In this document: positions 11,601-23,900 of the stretch, piece by piece
How the letters are laid out: each line of letters begins with the position of its first letter
Position numbering within the stretch: the stretch's first letter is position 1
NCBI GenBank assembly: GCA_038503065.1
Contig: JBCAMK010000003.1
Span: forward strand, 124,001-188,000
Direction of reading: 5' to 3'
From: Paragyromitra xinjiangensis
Lineage: Eukaryota; Ascomycota; Pezizomycetes; Pezizales; Discinaceae
DNA: 64,000 bases
Program-made: the position numbers and the translations under genes
The notes under the pieces: model-generated
Databases searched by the model: none
What the model saw: only the letters and a program-made list of their open reading frames with translations
Told to the model about the DNA's origin: nothing

Positions 11601-13984
11601 GCAGCGGTCTCACCCAATCGCAACGGTAACTCCGGCAAGACACGGTCTCCTCATGTCTTCTGCTATAACCAAGATATATAGCCCCCCTCCCGCCGGATCC
11701 CTTGTCCCTCGAAAAACCCGCAGTGCATCATCACCAGAAAGTGCCTCAATGTCGGATCGCAATCAGCTCGGTTTTTAGTAAGATAACTAAACATCGATCA
11801 TACCCAAATTCTTGTGTTATTCCCTGGTTCTTCTATCAATCTTAATTCATGTAATTATTTAGCCTAATGTGTTATGATGCCGATATATTGACTTTTTAGA
11901 TGTCGAATAACCGCACGGATAGATAGATACGAGTGAGAATTCATGAGCCACTAATAGTAGCTACAGCTAATACCCCTCTGATGGGACGCCAAACATCCGA
12001 ATAATCAACACGACACACCCAGAGTCTCGAAGACCAAAAAACAGTCGCGGTAATAAACAAATGGTCCGATTTCGGAATCGAGGAACAAAGATCAATCGCT
12101 TAGAGAAGGGGAATTCTAATACCACCCGTGCAATGAGTTATCATTACTGAAATGAGACTCTCTCAAGCCTGAAGACCGAAACTAATGATGCAAATTCAAA
12201 AAAGCTAAAGTTACAAATGGAAGCGATACCATGGCCAAGGCCAACAGGGTCTAAAGTCAGAAGTATATACCCGCTTTCAAACGTACACCAACTATCTACT
12301 TCCGTTCGGGCTACAATCACGTACGGCCTCCAGAACTGTCTACCATCCCTACAAAGAAAATCACCATCTACCTAACCCATCATCGATCACCTCATTCTTT
12401 ATCCTAAATCCCCTCTTCTCCCACTTACAGGCTAAACCCAACCCCAACCCCAAGGAGTTCAGTCCACATAGCACCCACAAACCTCACCACTCATCCCAGC
12501 CAACACCTACCCCAACCCTCCATTAAAATCCCATGAAGTAATAAGATGTGATATTCGTTGCTTCTGTGGAAGGCTTGAGATATTCTATAAAGAAAGAAAC
12601 GAAGAAGAGGTAAAAAGCCTCTGTATATATACAGGTAACCAACCAATCAGAGCCCTTCCACCATATACCTCGCCGGTCAACGCCTCCAGGCTCAAAGCAG
12701 CCTGCGAGTAAGCCCAAATATACTGAATAGCCGCTTGAATAATTGACAGCCAAAGAAGACCAAACAACAAGGAATAGTAAGAAACCTGAACAGTAGGAAA
12801 GCCTACATACGCTATAGAAGCCTACGGAGGTGGAGAAAAGAATAGAGCCAAATGAATAAAGAAAGGCCGGAAGCGGCACGAAAGGAAGTAAATATCCAAC
12901 ATCCCACACCACACCCAAAACGAGTGACATCCCATGACACCCCCCCAGAAACCTGACACAAAACCCCCCAAACACGCCATCCACACAACCCTCACCCCTT
13001 CCAAACCAAATACCAAAACACTCCACTCCACCCCACTCCACCCACCAAAACCCCAACTACCTACCAGCTAAATCACCCACTCTCACTCGAAACCGTACCA
13101 GCCCGCATCACTCTAATCCCAAGACAATACCGCCGTCTCAGCCGTACCCACCCCATCGCCAACCTGCACAACCTCAGCCGCACCTGTCGGGAGCACTCCA
13201 GCTGAGACATCGGGTACTCAAAAAAAACTAACCATTAGCAACCTATCCTTCAAGAGGGGCGCCAGGAAGATTTATTCCAAGTTGAGCTTAGTATTGCACA
13301 AGAAATTACAATCGAGGCGGAACTTCCCACCAGTCACTCACGTCCGATTCCAGATCCTGCGCGTACCGTGGCGTCAGGTGCTAAAAATAAGGTATTGTGC
13401 TACGGTTAACGATCAAAAAGTCCGAGACATTATACACGTAAAGGGCTACTGTAGGTAGATATTCACCGATATCATTCGCGAGTCCTATAGATAGGTACAT
13501 AAAGCATGTAGATGGCATCATCGCTCGTCTTCTCTATCCAACAAGAACCTGTGATAATAGGAAAGAAAAAAAAGTAAAACCCAATACCCAACCCCTCATG
13601 AACACACATAAGAAAGGAGAAAACCAAAAGCCAAAGAGAAATTTACAGATTTTACTACCTATTAGCCGTTCCACCCCTTCAATTCCCGTATTTGCCAACT
13701 CCCGACAATATTCGCTCGGTTGGCCCAAGAAAGAGGAAAATATAAACGAATGAAAATAAGAAATTAAAACAAAAAGAATTTATAAAGAAGGGTACTTTTT
13801 TCTAAACCGAGTCTCACCCCAAAAAACTAGCCAGCTTTCAACCTTTTCGAACCAAAAACAGAGCCTTGCTAACCAATATGAACCTTCTAGTCCAAGTCAT
13901 CAAGCATCGACCATAGCAGTGTATAACCGATTCTACTTATGAAATTTATTCAGTGCCTTAGTTTTCAATCCGTTGGCTTCACCC
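8633..13984. other. Long gene-poor spacer
   Basis: Stops are frequent in all frames, and no ORF over about 75 codons occurs before 12.5 kb. 11310-11323 and 11388-11401 are identical 14-bp direct repeats (TTGTGCTAGAACTT) flanking a short TATC/TTTATC microsatellite. From about 12.3 to 13.1 kb the plus strand is strikingly rich in A and C; the 177-codon minus-strand ORF there is a low-complexity by-product. No RNA gene was recognised. The left end holds the MFS promoter. Confidence 0.55.
8701..8708 (-). promoter_or_regulatory. CCCTCCAA, near-match to the galacturonate-responsive motif
   Basis: On the coding strand of the MFS gene, about 70 bp upstream of its ATG, the sequence CCCTCCAAA fits YCCNCCAA but has A instead of the final T. 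It is noted because a full-consensus copy lies in the neighbouring divergent promoter. Weak evidence on its own. Confidence 0.25.
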
Positions 13985-16900
13985 TTAATCTCGACGACCA
14001 TTATCACCATTTTGGTTGGGGTCTGTTGGCAAAGGTCCTGGGAGGGTACGGCCTGACTGTTCTTCGATACTCGTAGATGTTGTATCAGTGTAGGTCGGAC
14101 CCATTGGGACCTCAGTATTGCTGGGAGCTTGCGGATGCAGCGTCTCTTCCGTGTGCTGAAGCTGGAAATCAAACAGAGGCAATTCTTGGGCCTTGAGACC
14201 TTCCTGCTGGGGCTGCTGGGGTAACTGCGATTGGTAACTGAGGTGACGATCACTTTCTGGATAAGTGCCCGGGTGATAGGTTCCCGGATGATAGCCCTCG
14301 GGCCGAGCTTCTTGAGGATTCGAACGGTTGCTTTCCTGAGATTGGGATCTAGGAGGGGGACTTTGCTGATAATACGCAACATATCCTCCCTCACCACCCC
14401 CAACTAGTGACTGAGTCCGACTCTGCTCACTCGCTGGAGACTGTGACTGACTTCTATCGCTTAACGGAAGACTCTGTCTGAACGGCGGTGCCGGACTCAA
14501 CCCGGCCGGGCTTTCAGGGTTCGCATCTTTCGGGGAATCCGGGAGGGGATTGTCCAGCGGTCGGTACTCGATGAATTCCTCACCACCAGACTCCCCATCC
14601 AACTCGAAGGCATTCTCCTCAGGTATAGGCGGGCCTCTGACCATCCTCCAATCCTCCGCAACATCCCAACAGTGACTGCGTCGATAAGTGTAGTCGACTT
14701 CATCGTCGCCAGCGAGATTACTTGTAGACGCTCCAGCAGCAGGATTTCCGTACGGGCTTTGGCCCGTCACGCCCCAAATTCCACTTAATCGGCTAGCCCT
14801 AGAGCTCTGGCTTCTCTCCCATGGCAATGAGCCCTTGACATTTTCACAGAGGAAGTACTCCACACCATCACTATACTGGCAGCCTACTGCATCAACAACC
14901 GTCATGGGCAGACACTGCAAAACACAGTAGATAAATATCCACCTTCCTCTACGGGCTTCGGCGATATCCTCCAAGGTTTTTCCACTTCCGAAGTCCTGCT
15001 CAAGCTTTTCGTAGGCAGCAACGAACTGGTTCGGATTTTGCGGATCTATTGCGTCACTGTTGTACGAATTCTTGAGAATTGCCATAAGTTCGTCTGATTT
15101 TAGCTTCTTCTGCGACCGTGGCTTGCTCGACTTCTTCTTTTTCTTCGAACCGTCAGCAGTTGAAGGTGGTGTCGGGGGGATATAGGGCAGGCGCGGTTGG
15201 TCAAAGGGGATGTTCGGCTGAACGGGCATATAGGACTGATCAAAGTCCGACATAATCTTCCGCATCGTGGTTCGGGCATGTTCCTCCTTTGACCGTTGCT
15301 CTTGGCCCTCTTCGCCCTCGGAAGTGTAGTTGGCGTCGAAACGAATTCGATCACCATGAATCCACTCGCGGTCCACCAACAAATCATAAAGAGCGCAAAA
15401 GTCATCATAAAGCCTCTTCAACACCATCCGATTCAAGCCACCAGTCTCGGTATATCCACCCCCCTTTCCATGCTTCCCAGCCTTTGGTGGCCACGATCCG
15501 TACACGTGCTTGTAGTAGCTCAAAGTGAACTTCCTCATGGCATCAAAACCTGCCTTCCAAGGTTTGAACTCAGGATATCGACCATCCCCAACCCATACTG
15601 AAGGATAGTCGAAGTTGGGCAACCTGGTGGCGACGTTTTGCAAGCGGATCTGATGGAGATCGATCGAAGCGCGATCAAGACGAGACTTGGTGACGCGAGA
15701 GACGTAAGCGCACCCCGGGTGGTCCTTGATATCTTCCCACCTACCACATGCATGAATGAATCCTTCCCTATACATCCTCTGACACTTCCATCGCTCGCCC
15801 ATGATCAACGCCTCAATTATCGCGTCGTCATCATTCCTGATGTCATCAATTTTCAGCTCATCAACAAAGTACAGAAAATGGCCCTCCGCGGTACTAATCC
15901 TTCGTGACACATTGACATCCATCGGCGAATGATCTTCAGGGTGAAGCTGTGGTGAGTTTGGGCCATGTAGCTGTTTGAATACTTTTTCCAATATCTGGAA
16001 AGGAGTTTCCCGGTGGAGCGTAGCGACAAGGAATGTGTAGCTGAGAAACGCAAATAGATTTCGGGCATCCACAAGATGTTGAAACGAGTCATCGCTAGTC
16101 TCAGAGTTGGAATGCTTATGTTTCTTACTCTTAGTAGGAGCGGCAGGTTTAGGGTTCAGCTCTAGGACGGGATAGTAGAGCTTGAATCCAATACCATCCT
16201 CTCCACTAGCCTCCCCTTGTTGTTGAGTTGGTTGATCCAAAGCATCAGGCTCACTGGAGAATTCTGCTTCATTCGCTGGGCTCGAGGTACGACCAGACTC
16301 TGACCCCACATAATCCGGGTTGGGAGCACCAGTGGGAACCTCGAGAAACAGGTCACCAGTAGCAGAAGAACCCTCGGGATTTTCTGCTTGCTCTAAGAAT
16401 TGTAAGTCTTCAATAAACTGACCCAAGGCAGAGAACAACAGAGGCGACGAAGATATCCGAAAACTTGGTCCGACGAATTTAGAGTTTGTGGCGCCCTTTG
16501 GTGCCAGGAACACTAAAGTATCACCATTGGGTTCCCACAGATCCGGTACCTACCAAAGATGAGTCAGCCAACAAAAAAGGACAAGGGAAGACCACATCAC
16601 AACATACCGGTTCACCTCGAACAAGGGGGCCAAAATTATATCCTTCCAAATGTTCGCTACTTGCATGCATCAACCTCCATGCCGCCGGGATCTCAACATC
16701 ATCCTTTCTTTTCTTCCCAAAGATGCCGCTACGACGTTGTTTTCGAAGCTGTTTTGGCATCTCTACAGCGGTTGGGCTAGGTGGCATAGGAACATGTGCC
16801 ATTGGCGAACCAGGCCGTGACGATGCATACGATGTGTGAGATGCGGCGGACATAGCGGACATAGCGGATGCACCAGAAAAATTCCTATAGGAAGTTCGTG

Positions 16901-17294
16901 TCGATGTGCCGGGCGACGACACATGAGGTGATTGAGGATGGAGATATGGCGATAGGGATCCAGCCGCTGGGGGATGTGATACCGTCGTATTCAATGGAGG
17001 TGTCAATGATTGTCCTCGCGGAGGAACAACCGAAGCATTTGGTGATGGGGCAGAGAGGGTAAGCCCAGGGGCTACTGGCGTCGCAGCAGTGGGTGTCTCA
17101 TCGACAGGCGTTATGTTCGAACTGTCCTTCCTCTGATGGTCGACATTGGTCATGAGTGGAGGAAGTGGAGGTGGAGTTTGCACCCCTTCCCGTACTTTCT
17201 GATCAGAGGACGAGCCTCCAAAGAACCCGGTAAGACGCTTCATGGTGTTGGCGTCAAAGAAGGAAGATGCTCTAGGTCTGGCTGTCTTAGCCAT
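13985..17294 (-). CDS. Large fungal protein with a DUF8004-like domain and disordered ends
   Basis: Two exons on the minus strand: 16608-17294 and 13985-16549, with a 58-nt intron (16550-16607), giving 1083 aa. The splice joins ..LVRGEP to VPDLWEPNGDTLVFL in frame. The ATG at 17292-17294 gives MAKTARPRAS. The first 190 residues are Ser/Pro/Thr-rich and probably disordered. A folded region runs from about residue 205 (AAWRLMHASSEHLEGYNFGPL) to about 800, where VLQCLPMTVVDAVGCQYSDG and VEYFLCENVKG sit. It is interrupted by linkers and a Lys-rich basic patch near 697-711. The tail (about 810-1083) is Pro/Gln/Ser-rich with a small GTYHPGTYP duplication. The central pattern is the one I remember as DUF8004, a fungal-specific domain of unknown function. 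No catalytic motif, signal peptide or membrane helix is seen. A nuclear or signalling role would be a guess. Confidence 0.85.
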
Positions 17295-18784
17295 GATTTC
17301 ATATATGTATATCAAATAATTTGATATTGGTTATTTTGATGACGAAAAGGCTCACGGACGAAGTAGGTGTGGGGTACTGAGGATCCTTTTACCGAAACCT
17401 CTGGCAAGAGGAGATGGGGGAAGGGGAGATGATATAGAAAAAAATTACATACCGTGAGTGAAGGGGTCCAACAACAACTAAATTAAGGAATGCAAAAAAG
17501 CGTGGAACAAAGATGGATGTGACTGAGCGAGAGGTCTAACCGTGGGGAACGTCACTCGGCTGACTGTTCCTGGTTACTGCTACAATGTATGTGCGACGAT
17601 GGTCTCTCCTGTGCCTCTTTCTGGTGCCAAAACTCCAGGATTTGGGGGGGGGGCTATGGTAAAACTGGACAGCGATTGGCTGGCTAAGCTGAATGAATAG
17701 CTAAAAGGAAAAAAACTGGTCTGATAACTGGTGTTGGAGAGGGACACGACACTGCCAACAAGTGCTATATACCAAACGGGTATATGAGTGGACGGTATAG
17801 CGAGAAGATCTGGAAAGCTGATATTGCAGCAGCAGCGGATGTGCAGCTCCCTTCCCTGAGCCCTGGACCTAGACAGCGGTGGATGATGGGGATGATGCTG
17901 ACGATGAAGCTGGAGGATGGCGGTCGCCTGGGTGGTGTTGCAGGGCTGTAGGAATTCTATGGAGACGCAGCAAGTAGGGAGCGAATATAGAAAGCAAAGA
18001 GCTAGTGTACATAAAAGAAGGAAATAGAATAGAACGGCATGCAGGATAGGAGACAGACTGAGGAAAGAAAAGACTTCTAGACTAGAGTCAGGAAGTCGGA
18101 TGTTCCCTGACGAGGTAATTTTAGCACGACCACCACCAGACCAGAGAGAAAAATGAACGACGGTCCGCACAGAGCAATGACGCAAGCTCTAGTGGTGAGG
18201 TTTGCCTTGGTCCCGGCCAGCCATTGGCTGTCCCGCTGCGGCTCAACCCCAACGTTGACAACTTAGCCCTCCCTGGAAAAGTGCCTTCTCCCTGCCGCTG
18301 CGATCCACCCTCCGGCCCCCCGTTTCATATCTGCGCCAATATTCCACACCCTTCCCCTTTACGGAATTCTCTGGATTGGCGTCTGTCACCCAAACGGTGG
18401 CTTTGGGGCTCTATGATCTCTGCCCATTGGTTACTATCGTACCCATGAGTAACCGCCCTGGGTAACACAACCTGCAACTGCACTTTCTTTGCACTTCCAG
18501 GTCCTAATTCTTTTCCTTTTCATTTTCTTTTCGTCCTTTCATGCATCCCCAACATGGCCCAGTTCCACGAAGCGCATTGTGCACGTTTCGATGTCTGCGT
18601 GCGTGGTTGTTCGGCGACGGAACAACCCTGAAACCCGTCTGGCAAGTACATGTAGGTACCCAGCAGCTCTGAGGAACCAACGGAACCCGAACCCTTGTTT
18701 CGCTGACCATGGTAGCCAACCGACAAACCCCATCGGTAATTTCTCATCCGGTATAGCCAGAGTACACGTCTAGAGTACATGTAG
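17295..18784. other. Promoter side of the DUF8004-like gene and spacer
   Basis: It contains homopolymer G runs (about 17644-17653) and pyrimidine-rich tracts, consistent with a fungal promoter and 5' UTR. A 201-codon minus-strand ORF (17580-18185) is open but lacks domain-like order, and is probably leader or promoter sequence. A 16-bp sequence, AGTACATGTAGGTACC, occurs twice (18645-18660 and 18774-18789); the second copy abuts the MITE at 18785. Confidence 0.45.
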
Positions 18785-18934
18785 GTACCGTAGCATTTCG
18801 TGAAATTCGTTCCGGCGCTAGTACTAAGGGAGTAAATGCTAGCACTAAGGCAGTTTAGACTGACCGTTTTTCTTGCTTTTTACCTATGTTCCACCCCTTG
18901 GCGCCGGAACGAATTTCACGAAATGCTACGGTAC
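18785..18934. mobile_element. 150-bp MITE with perfect 34-bp terminal inverted repeats, TA-flanked
   Basis: 18785-18818 and 18901-18934 are exact reverse complements over 34 bp, beginning GTACCGTAGCATTTCGTG. If the outer GTA/TAC is read as target sequence, the element is about 144 bp, starts CCGTAGC, ends GCTACGG and is flanked by TA on both sides, as in Tc1/mariner-type non-autonomous elements. The 82-bp core has no coding capacity. Perfect arms imply recent insertion or strong structural conservation. No autonomous partner with these ends was recognised in the window. Confidence 0.8.
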
Positions 18935-20627
18935 TCTGTGTATCTTCCACATACATGTCAAATACCTATGAGCAATAACTGGGCATTCATGTTCGTTATT
19001 AGGAATTCAGCTTCCACTTACCTCCTCCGCCCCTTCATTCATCCCCGTTAACGGTTAAAACGATCCGCAGATCCTTGTGTCCTTACCAAGCAATGCCAAT
19101 ATTTCTAGATTATTAATAGACACAGCTTCACTTACTCAATAACTCCTATTGGCAGCCTATAACTCTAGCCCTATTATCCTCTCGCTTGTTCAACTGAGCT
19201 GCATGTATCTGACCCCGAACACCCCGACGGGCGCAAAACAGCTCGAAAGGAAACCTCTGCCCAGAATTATTACGCTATCTCGAGGGATGCATTCCCGTGG
19301 CACTGGAAGCCAAAATATCCTACGTTTACATATCCGGGTAGAATACGTACTCACATAATATGGAGCACCTTGGGCAACGCTTAGTCGTGCGGCTGTACGT
19401 CAAGATCCCCCAAGCTGTAAATGACAAAAAGTTCGTTTCTCACTGAGTCAGGCTGTCCACCTCAGGCCCATAATTTAAAATGAGTAAATCCACTGTACCC
19501 GTACCCGTACCCACCCTTCGTAGTGTATCCAGCACCAACCTTATGTACCAATACTTATAACCAAAGTACCAGAAACTGCACTTGGTGTGCCGATTTGAAA
19601 AAAGGATCATTCGCAGCTCCTCTGCCACCCCAATTCCCAAAATACCCACGTTTTCCATTTTCTTCACTTTTTTTTTCCTTGCACCTGCAAGGACACTTTC
19701 ATGTGACCAATACTCACCGGATCTCAGGATGAGTCCTCAGGCGACAGAACTTCTCGAATCCCCAGGACGAATCGGAATTTTTAAATATCTCAAAGGACTT
19801 TTTTTCTACAGGTTGTTAAGTCCCGAGTTGGATTGCGCTAGATAACTATCCGTGTCACGCACTAACCCAGCCGCCGCTGATGCGAAGAAGAAAAGAAAGG
19901 AAAAAAAACCAGCCTTAGAATAAGCGCGCCATCGATCGTAGAGACCAACAGTACGAAATGGATGCGCCGGATAGTTAGTGTTGGCATGCAACATATGTAC
20001 ATATTTCGCGGTGAGGCTTCATGGGATCGCTAGGGAAATATGTATGGGATCTGCACCATCCTTCACACTCCATACGCCATATCTGCTCCATATCACCATC
20101 ACTGAGCCTCAGCCTCGTCCGGAAAAGCCTATCTGCATGTTGAAGGGCCTACTTAGGCCACCCCATGCCAAATCCCGAGATTGAGATGCAGGAATATTTA
20201 ACGCGAGTATAAATAAGGCCCACGTGGTATTAATTTCACTGCTCCCCACAACGACCGTCGTCGTCCTAGACGTCTAGACTACATAACCCTAACCCGAATC
20301 GACCTCGGAGATTAAAGGGCCGGGATTTCCCATGTTGCGGGACTGGCAGTGCGGCACACGGATCGGGTTGGGTACGGTGCGGTCGGATTGCCGGATAGTT
20401 GGGAGCCGATGTGGGTGCCGAGACCTTGCGGATGTGCTGGAACGTTGGGCTGTTTGTTGGTGGTATTAATTGTAGATCTTGAGGGTATTGAGATGATCCA
20501 CAGAGGTGATAGAGGATTTAAGGCTACGATTTTCTCCTGATATCATCTGCCGAAGTGCGCACTATTCAACTGTTGTCATGGCATGTATTATAGCTAACTA
20601 GGACACAGCTACCAACATAACAGAAGC
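18935..20627. other. Gene-poor spacer between two MITEs
   Basis: Only short ORFs (under 90 codons) without recognisable patterns. A short GTACCC tandem (about 19496-19514) is present. No gene called. Confidence 0.5.
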
Positions 20628-20999
20628 GTTAATAAAGGGAAAACGTTCAGGATACCATGTTTCTAATGGGTTTGTATGCCGGATATCACAACCAACTGTG
20701 CTCTGACCATGCCCACCAAAAACATAGAAAATTCACCAGTCGCTTACCCCTTCAGCTCCCTCAGCTAAACAGGACAGCCTTCAGATTTTGAGCCATAACT
20801 TTGTAGAAAATCCGGGAGTATTTAGAATTCTCTTTATACTTTAATTAACATAGTGCACTCTTCAAAATGGAGCTTATGGAAGTGGGAGGTTGCGGTATTG
20901 TGGTGGGTGGGTGGGCATGGTTGGAGCGCAGTTAGTTGTGGTATCCGGCATACAAACCCGTTAGAAACATGGTATTCTGAACGTTTTCCCGTTAATAAA
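20628..20999. mobile_element. 354-bp MULE-like MITE with about 81-bp TIRs and 9-bp target duplication
   Basis: Element 20637-20990. The left arm (20637-20717) and the reverse complement of the right arm (20910-20990) both begin GGGAAAACGTTCAG and match over about 81 bp with 7 mismatches, all transitions. The flanks are identical direct repeats GTTAATAAA (20628-20636 and 20991-20999). Long TIRs plus a 9-bp target duplication are typical of Mutator-like elements. There is no coding capacity, so it is a non-autonomous derivative. The all-transition divergence fits methylation decay or mild repeat-induced point mutation. Confidence 0.8.
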
Positions 21000-23900
21000 T
21001 CCTACAACAAATCCACAGCGTCTATGTATATTCAATTACTCTACTGGCACATAAGTAGTGCTAGCGTGCGGCGCATACATATGTACATGTACTCCCTAAC
21101 TGCCTGTGTACCGTGTCACTAACACCGTCCTACACTGATCAATCTGGTAAGTAACACACCGCATCACTCTGATCTTGAAACACGCCTTGTAGATGAGGCG
21201 ATGTATGAGCTCCTTCAATATGACACGAAAAATGATTACAATACTACAGATGGACCTTTTGGAATAAAGAAGTCTCGGCAGGGGTTCAGGGGCAGTACCC
21301 AGCGGGAGAGGGACGAGACCCGGAAGCTTAGGTGCTGAGTACCGATTACATGAACTGCTCAACGCTGATACCCTCTTGCAATACCAAGGCACGGCTCGAT
21401 GATCAGACTGCATCTGAGATGGCAGTCAGACGCGACGGAAATTTAAATGCCCAATGGAGCGCCTTAGGCGTTATCCAGCTATGGATATCTTCTCTTGGTG
21501 AAGCCTCATCTTCTTGCGGAAGGTATTACTCTCATCCTAGGCTGGCAGCATACGTAGTTTGGAATTGTGATATTTTTCTTGTTTGCAATGCCACCAGAGT
21601 AGTATTCATAGCATGAAGTATTGTCTACAGGGAAATAACAGAAATAAAGGCAGCTATAGCCGTAGCAGCGATGGATCGCCGGTTCTTGTCTCCCAAATAA
21701 TGTTTACCGGACCAAACATTAACAAATACTCATGGCCCCATCCTTTCTACCCACTTTCATGCGAATTAACCATGGTTCTCAATTCCGCAGATCTAAGGTG
21801 CTTCTGATTTCTAATCATGTTGCGGGGTCAGATACTCAGCCTTCTGTGTCATTTGAAGAATTTTCCCGGGACACCATCCTAATATTCCAATTAATCCTAT
21901 TCGAAGATCATGTTCAAATCGGATCATATGATTTACATGCCGCAATCGATAACGCGATTATTTAGGGCGATTAGTTGTTGGATCTGAATCTAATTGATAG
22001 CTGTAATCACTCCGGCTTTGACCGCGGTGATGCTGAAGCTTTGGAAAGCTATATTATTTATAACAGCATTCCAGACGAAAACGGCAGACAGAAGCGACTG
22101 TCTAACGGGGAGAAATACTTCCCAGTGAAAAAAAATCATATCCTAAAATCAACCTGCAACTAACTCACCAGATATTCACCAAAACCCCAACCCTTTAGAA
22201 AGGCTGTGATTCAGTTGAAACAAAATCGGCTAGCCGAAACCATGGCGTACTAGGGTTATGTAAAGTCGATCCTGCTACTTTAACCGCAAACTTTATAGTT
22301 TGCTGGCGACCTTGGTTCTGCATGTCGAATCGTACCAGTTCATAAATATCACGCACATTCCTGTTGATGCATAACCTCAGCCTCTTGACGATCCGCTCGA
22401 ACTCAGCCTCGCCTGTATGTGGGGGCTAGCTTGTGGGATGGACGCTATAGCTAGTGGGGGCGAAGCTGATTTACACCCGGAACCCTGCAGTGTCTTCTCG
22501 TTTCTATTACTTGAGATGAATTGGATGGTTAATATCTAATACGTATAGAACCTGCAGTGTGCTATATCTAAATCGATATATTGGGTACAACTAAGAGTTC
22601 ACGACAATGCGATATATGTAGCTTCACACCGACAATGCCACCGTTAGCGCAGTGCCAAATATATGAATTCTCTAGCCTCTTTAGCTCAGCATAACATCGT
22701 TTCAAGTACTGGGTGTAGCGGTAGAATATATTTTACCAGGTCTCCAGATCTAGATTTGATGTGATAAATGGGATTTGGGAAGTAGAGAATGAGGAGGGTT
22801 GACTAATTGACACGAAACGACTCTAGTATAGGCCTGATATATATAGACTGTCCACGTATGCTACAGTCCACTCTGCCCATAAGGGTTTGGTTTGTAATAT
22901 CTGTTCTGTGCGAATATGTATTCCCGGTCCCGACAGGGATTTTTTGTGCGCACCAGGTCTTTCTATACAGATATCTGCCCTGCAAGCGTACGAAATTGCT
23001 CCAACCTCATACCTATATAGGAGAGCCGATTGTGTAACTTTCCACGACGCTTCCAGGGTCTTCCGTACTGTATACGTATTCGACTAGGAAGCTTATTTCC
23101 AACAGAATTTTCTTGATGGGGAGCAGGAGGTAGAGGAGGTTTGATTGATCGACTTGGCTCGACTCGAGTATGGGCTCAATGTATGAGCTTCTAAGGTACG
23201 CTAGATAGATGAACTGATTAATCTATTGAGTGCAAGATCTAGATACACTAGAGCCTTCTGCTACCTACGCTATCTACCGGGCGTAGTACTTCGTTAGTCG
23301 TTAGTCGTTAGGGAGTAATATCAAACAAATAGATTACCATATCTTGATAGTGTCTATACACCTAACGAAGAAAGTAGGGAGGAACGGGGAAAGCATCAAA
23401 CAAATGTTGACACAGCTATCCGAGTGATCTTTGATGACGATGACGATGTTTAATAAAATGAAAGAGGTACCCCAAAGCCATTCCATTAATTAAACTCTCC
23501 AATAATCTGGGACCAAACTAGTTCCGCCGTTTGTTACTCTAATAATTTGTTACAATTGTTGTAAGAATTGCTATAGGAAATTCTACCGCTAACCATGGCA
23601 TATCGCGTATTCGCGAAACCAGGTTAAACTGGAAGAAATTTGCAACCTTGCCGCGTAGAGGGCTTCTGTATCGGTTCGGAAAATTTAAAGAACCGAGAGA
23701 TTAGGACTCGTTTTTTGCGGTTATTTCTGGTTCCCATCTCTCTCTTACCATTAAAATAGGTTTATACTGTACTTTGTGAGCGCCTAAGTAGATCCTCTAG
23801 CCTTAGCTGTAAGGGGTACCCCAAAACTTATTCTCAGCTGTAAAGAAAAGCGAGTGAAAGTGGCGGGGAATATATCCCTAGCTAGTAGCCTACGAATAGA

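Noticed and set aside
12523..13056. 177-codon minus-strand ORF rich in Gly, Trp, Val and Cys
   Set aside because: It lies in A/C-skewed DNA where stop codons are depleted on one strand; the product is low-complexity with no domain-like order.
17580..18185. 201-codon minus-strand ORF upstream of the DUF8004-like gene
   Set aside because: Ser/Leu/Phe/His-rich without pattern, in pyrimidine-biased promoter or leader DNA; no splice link to the downstream gene was found.
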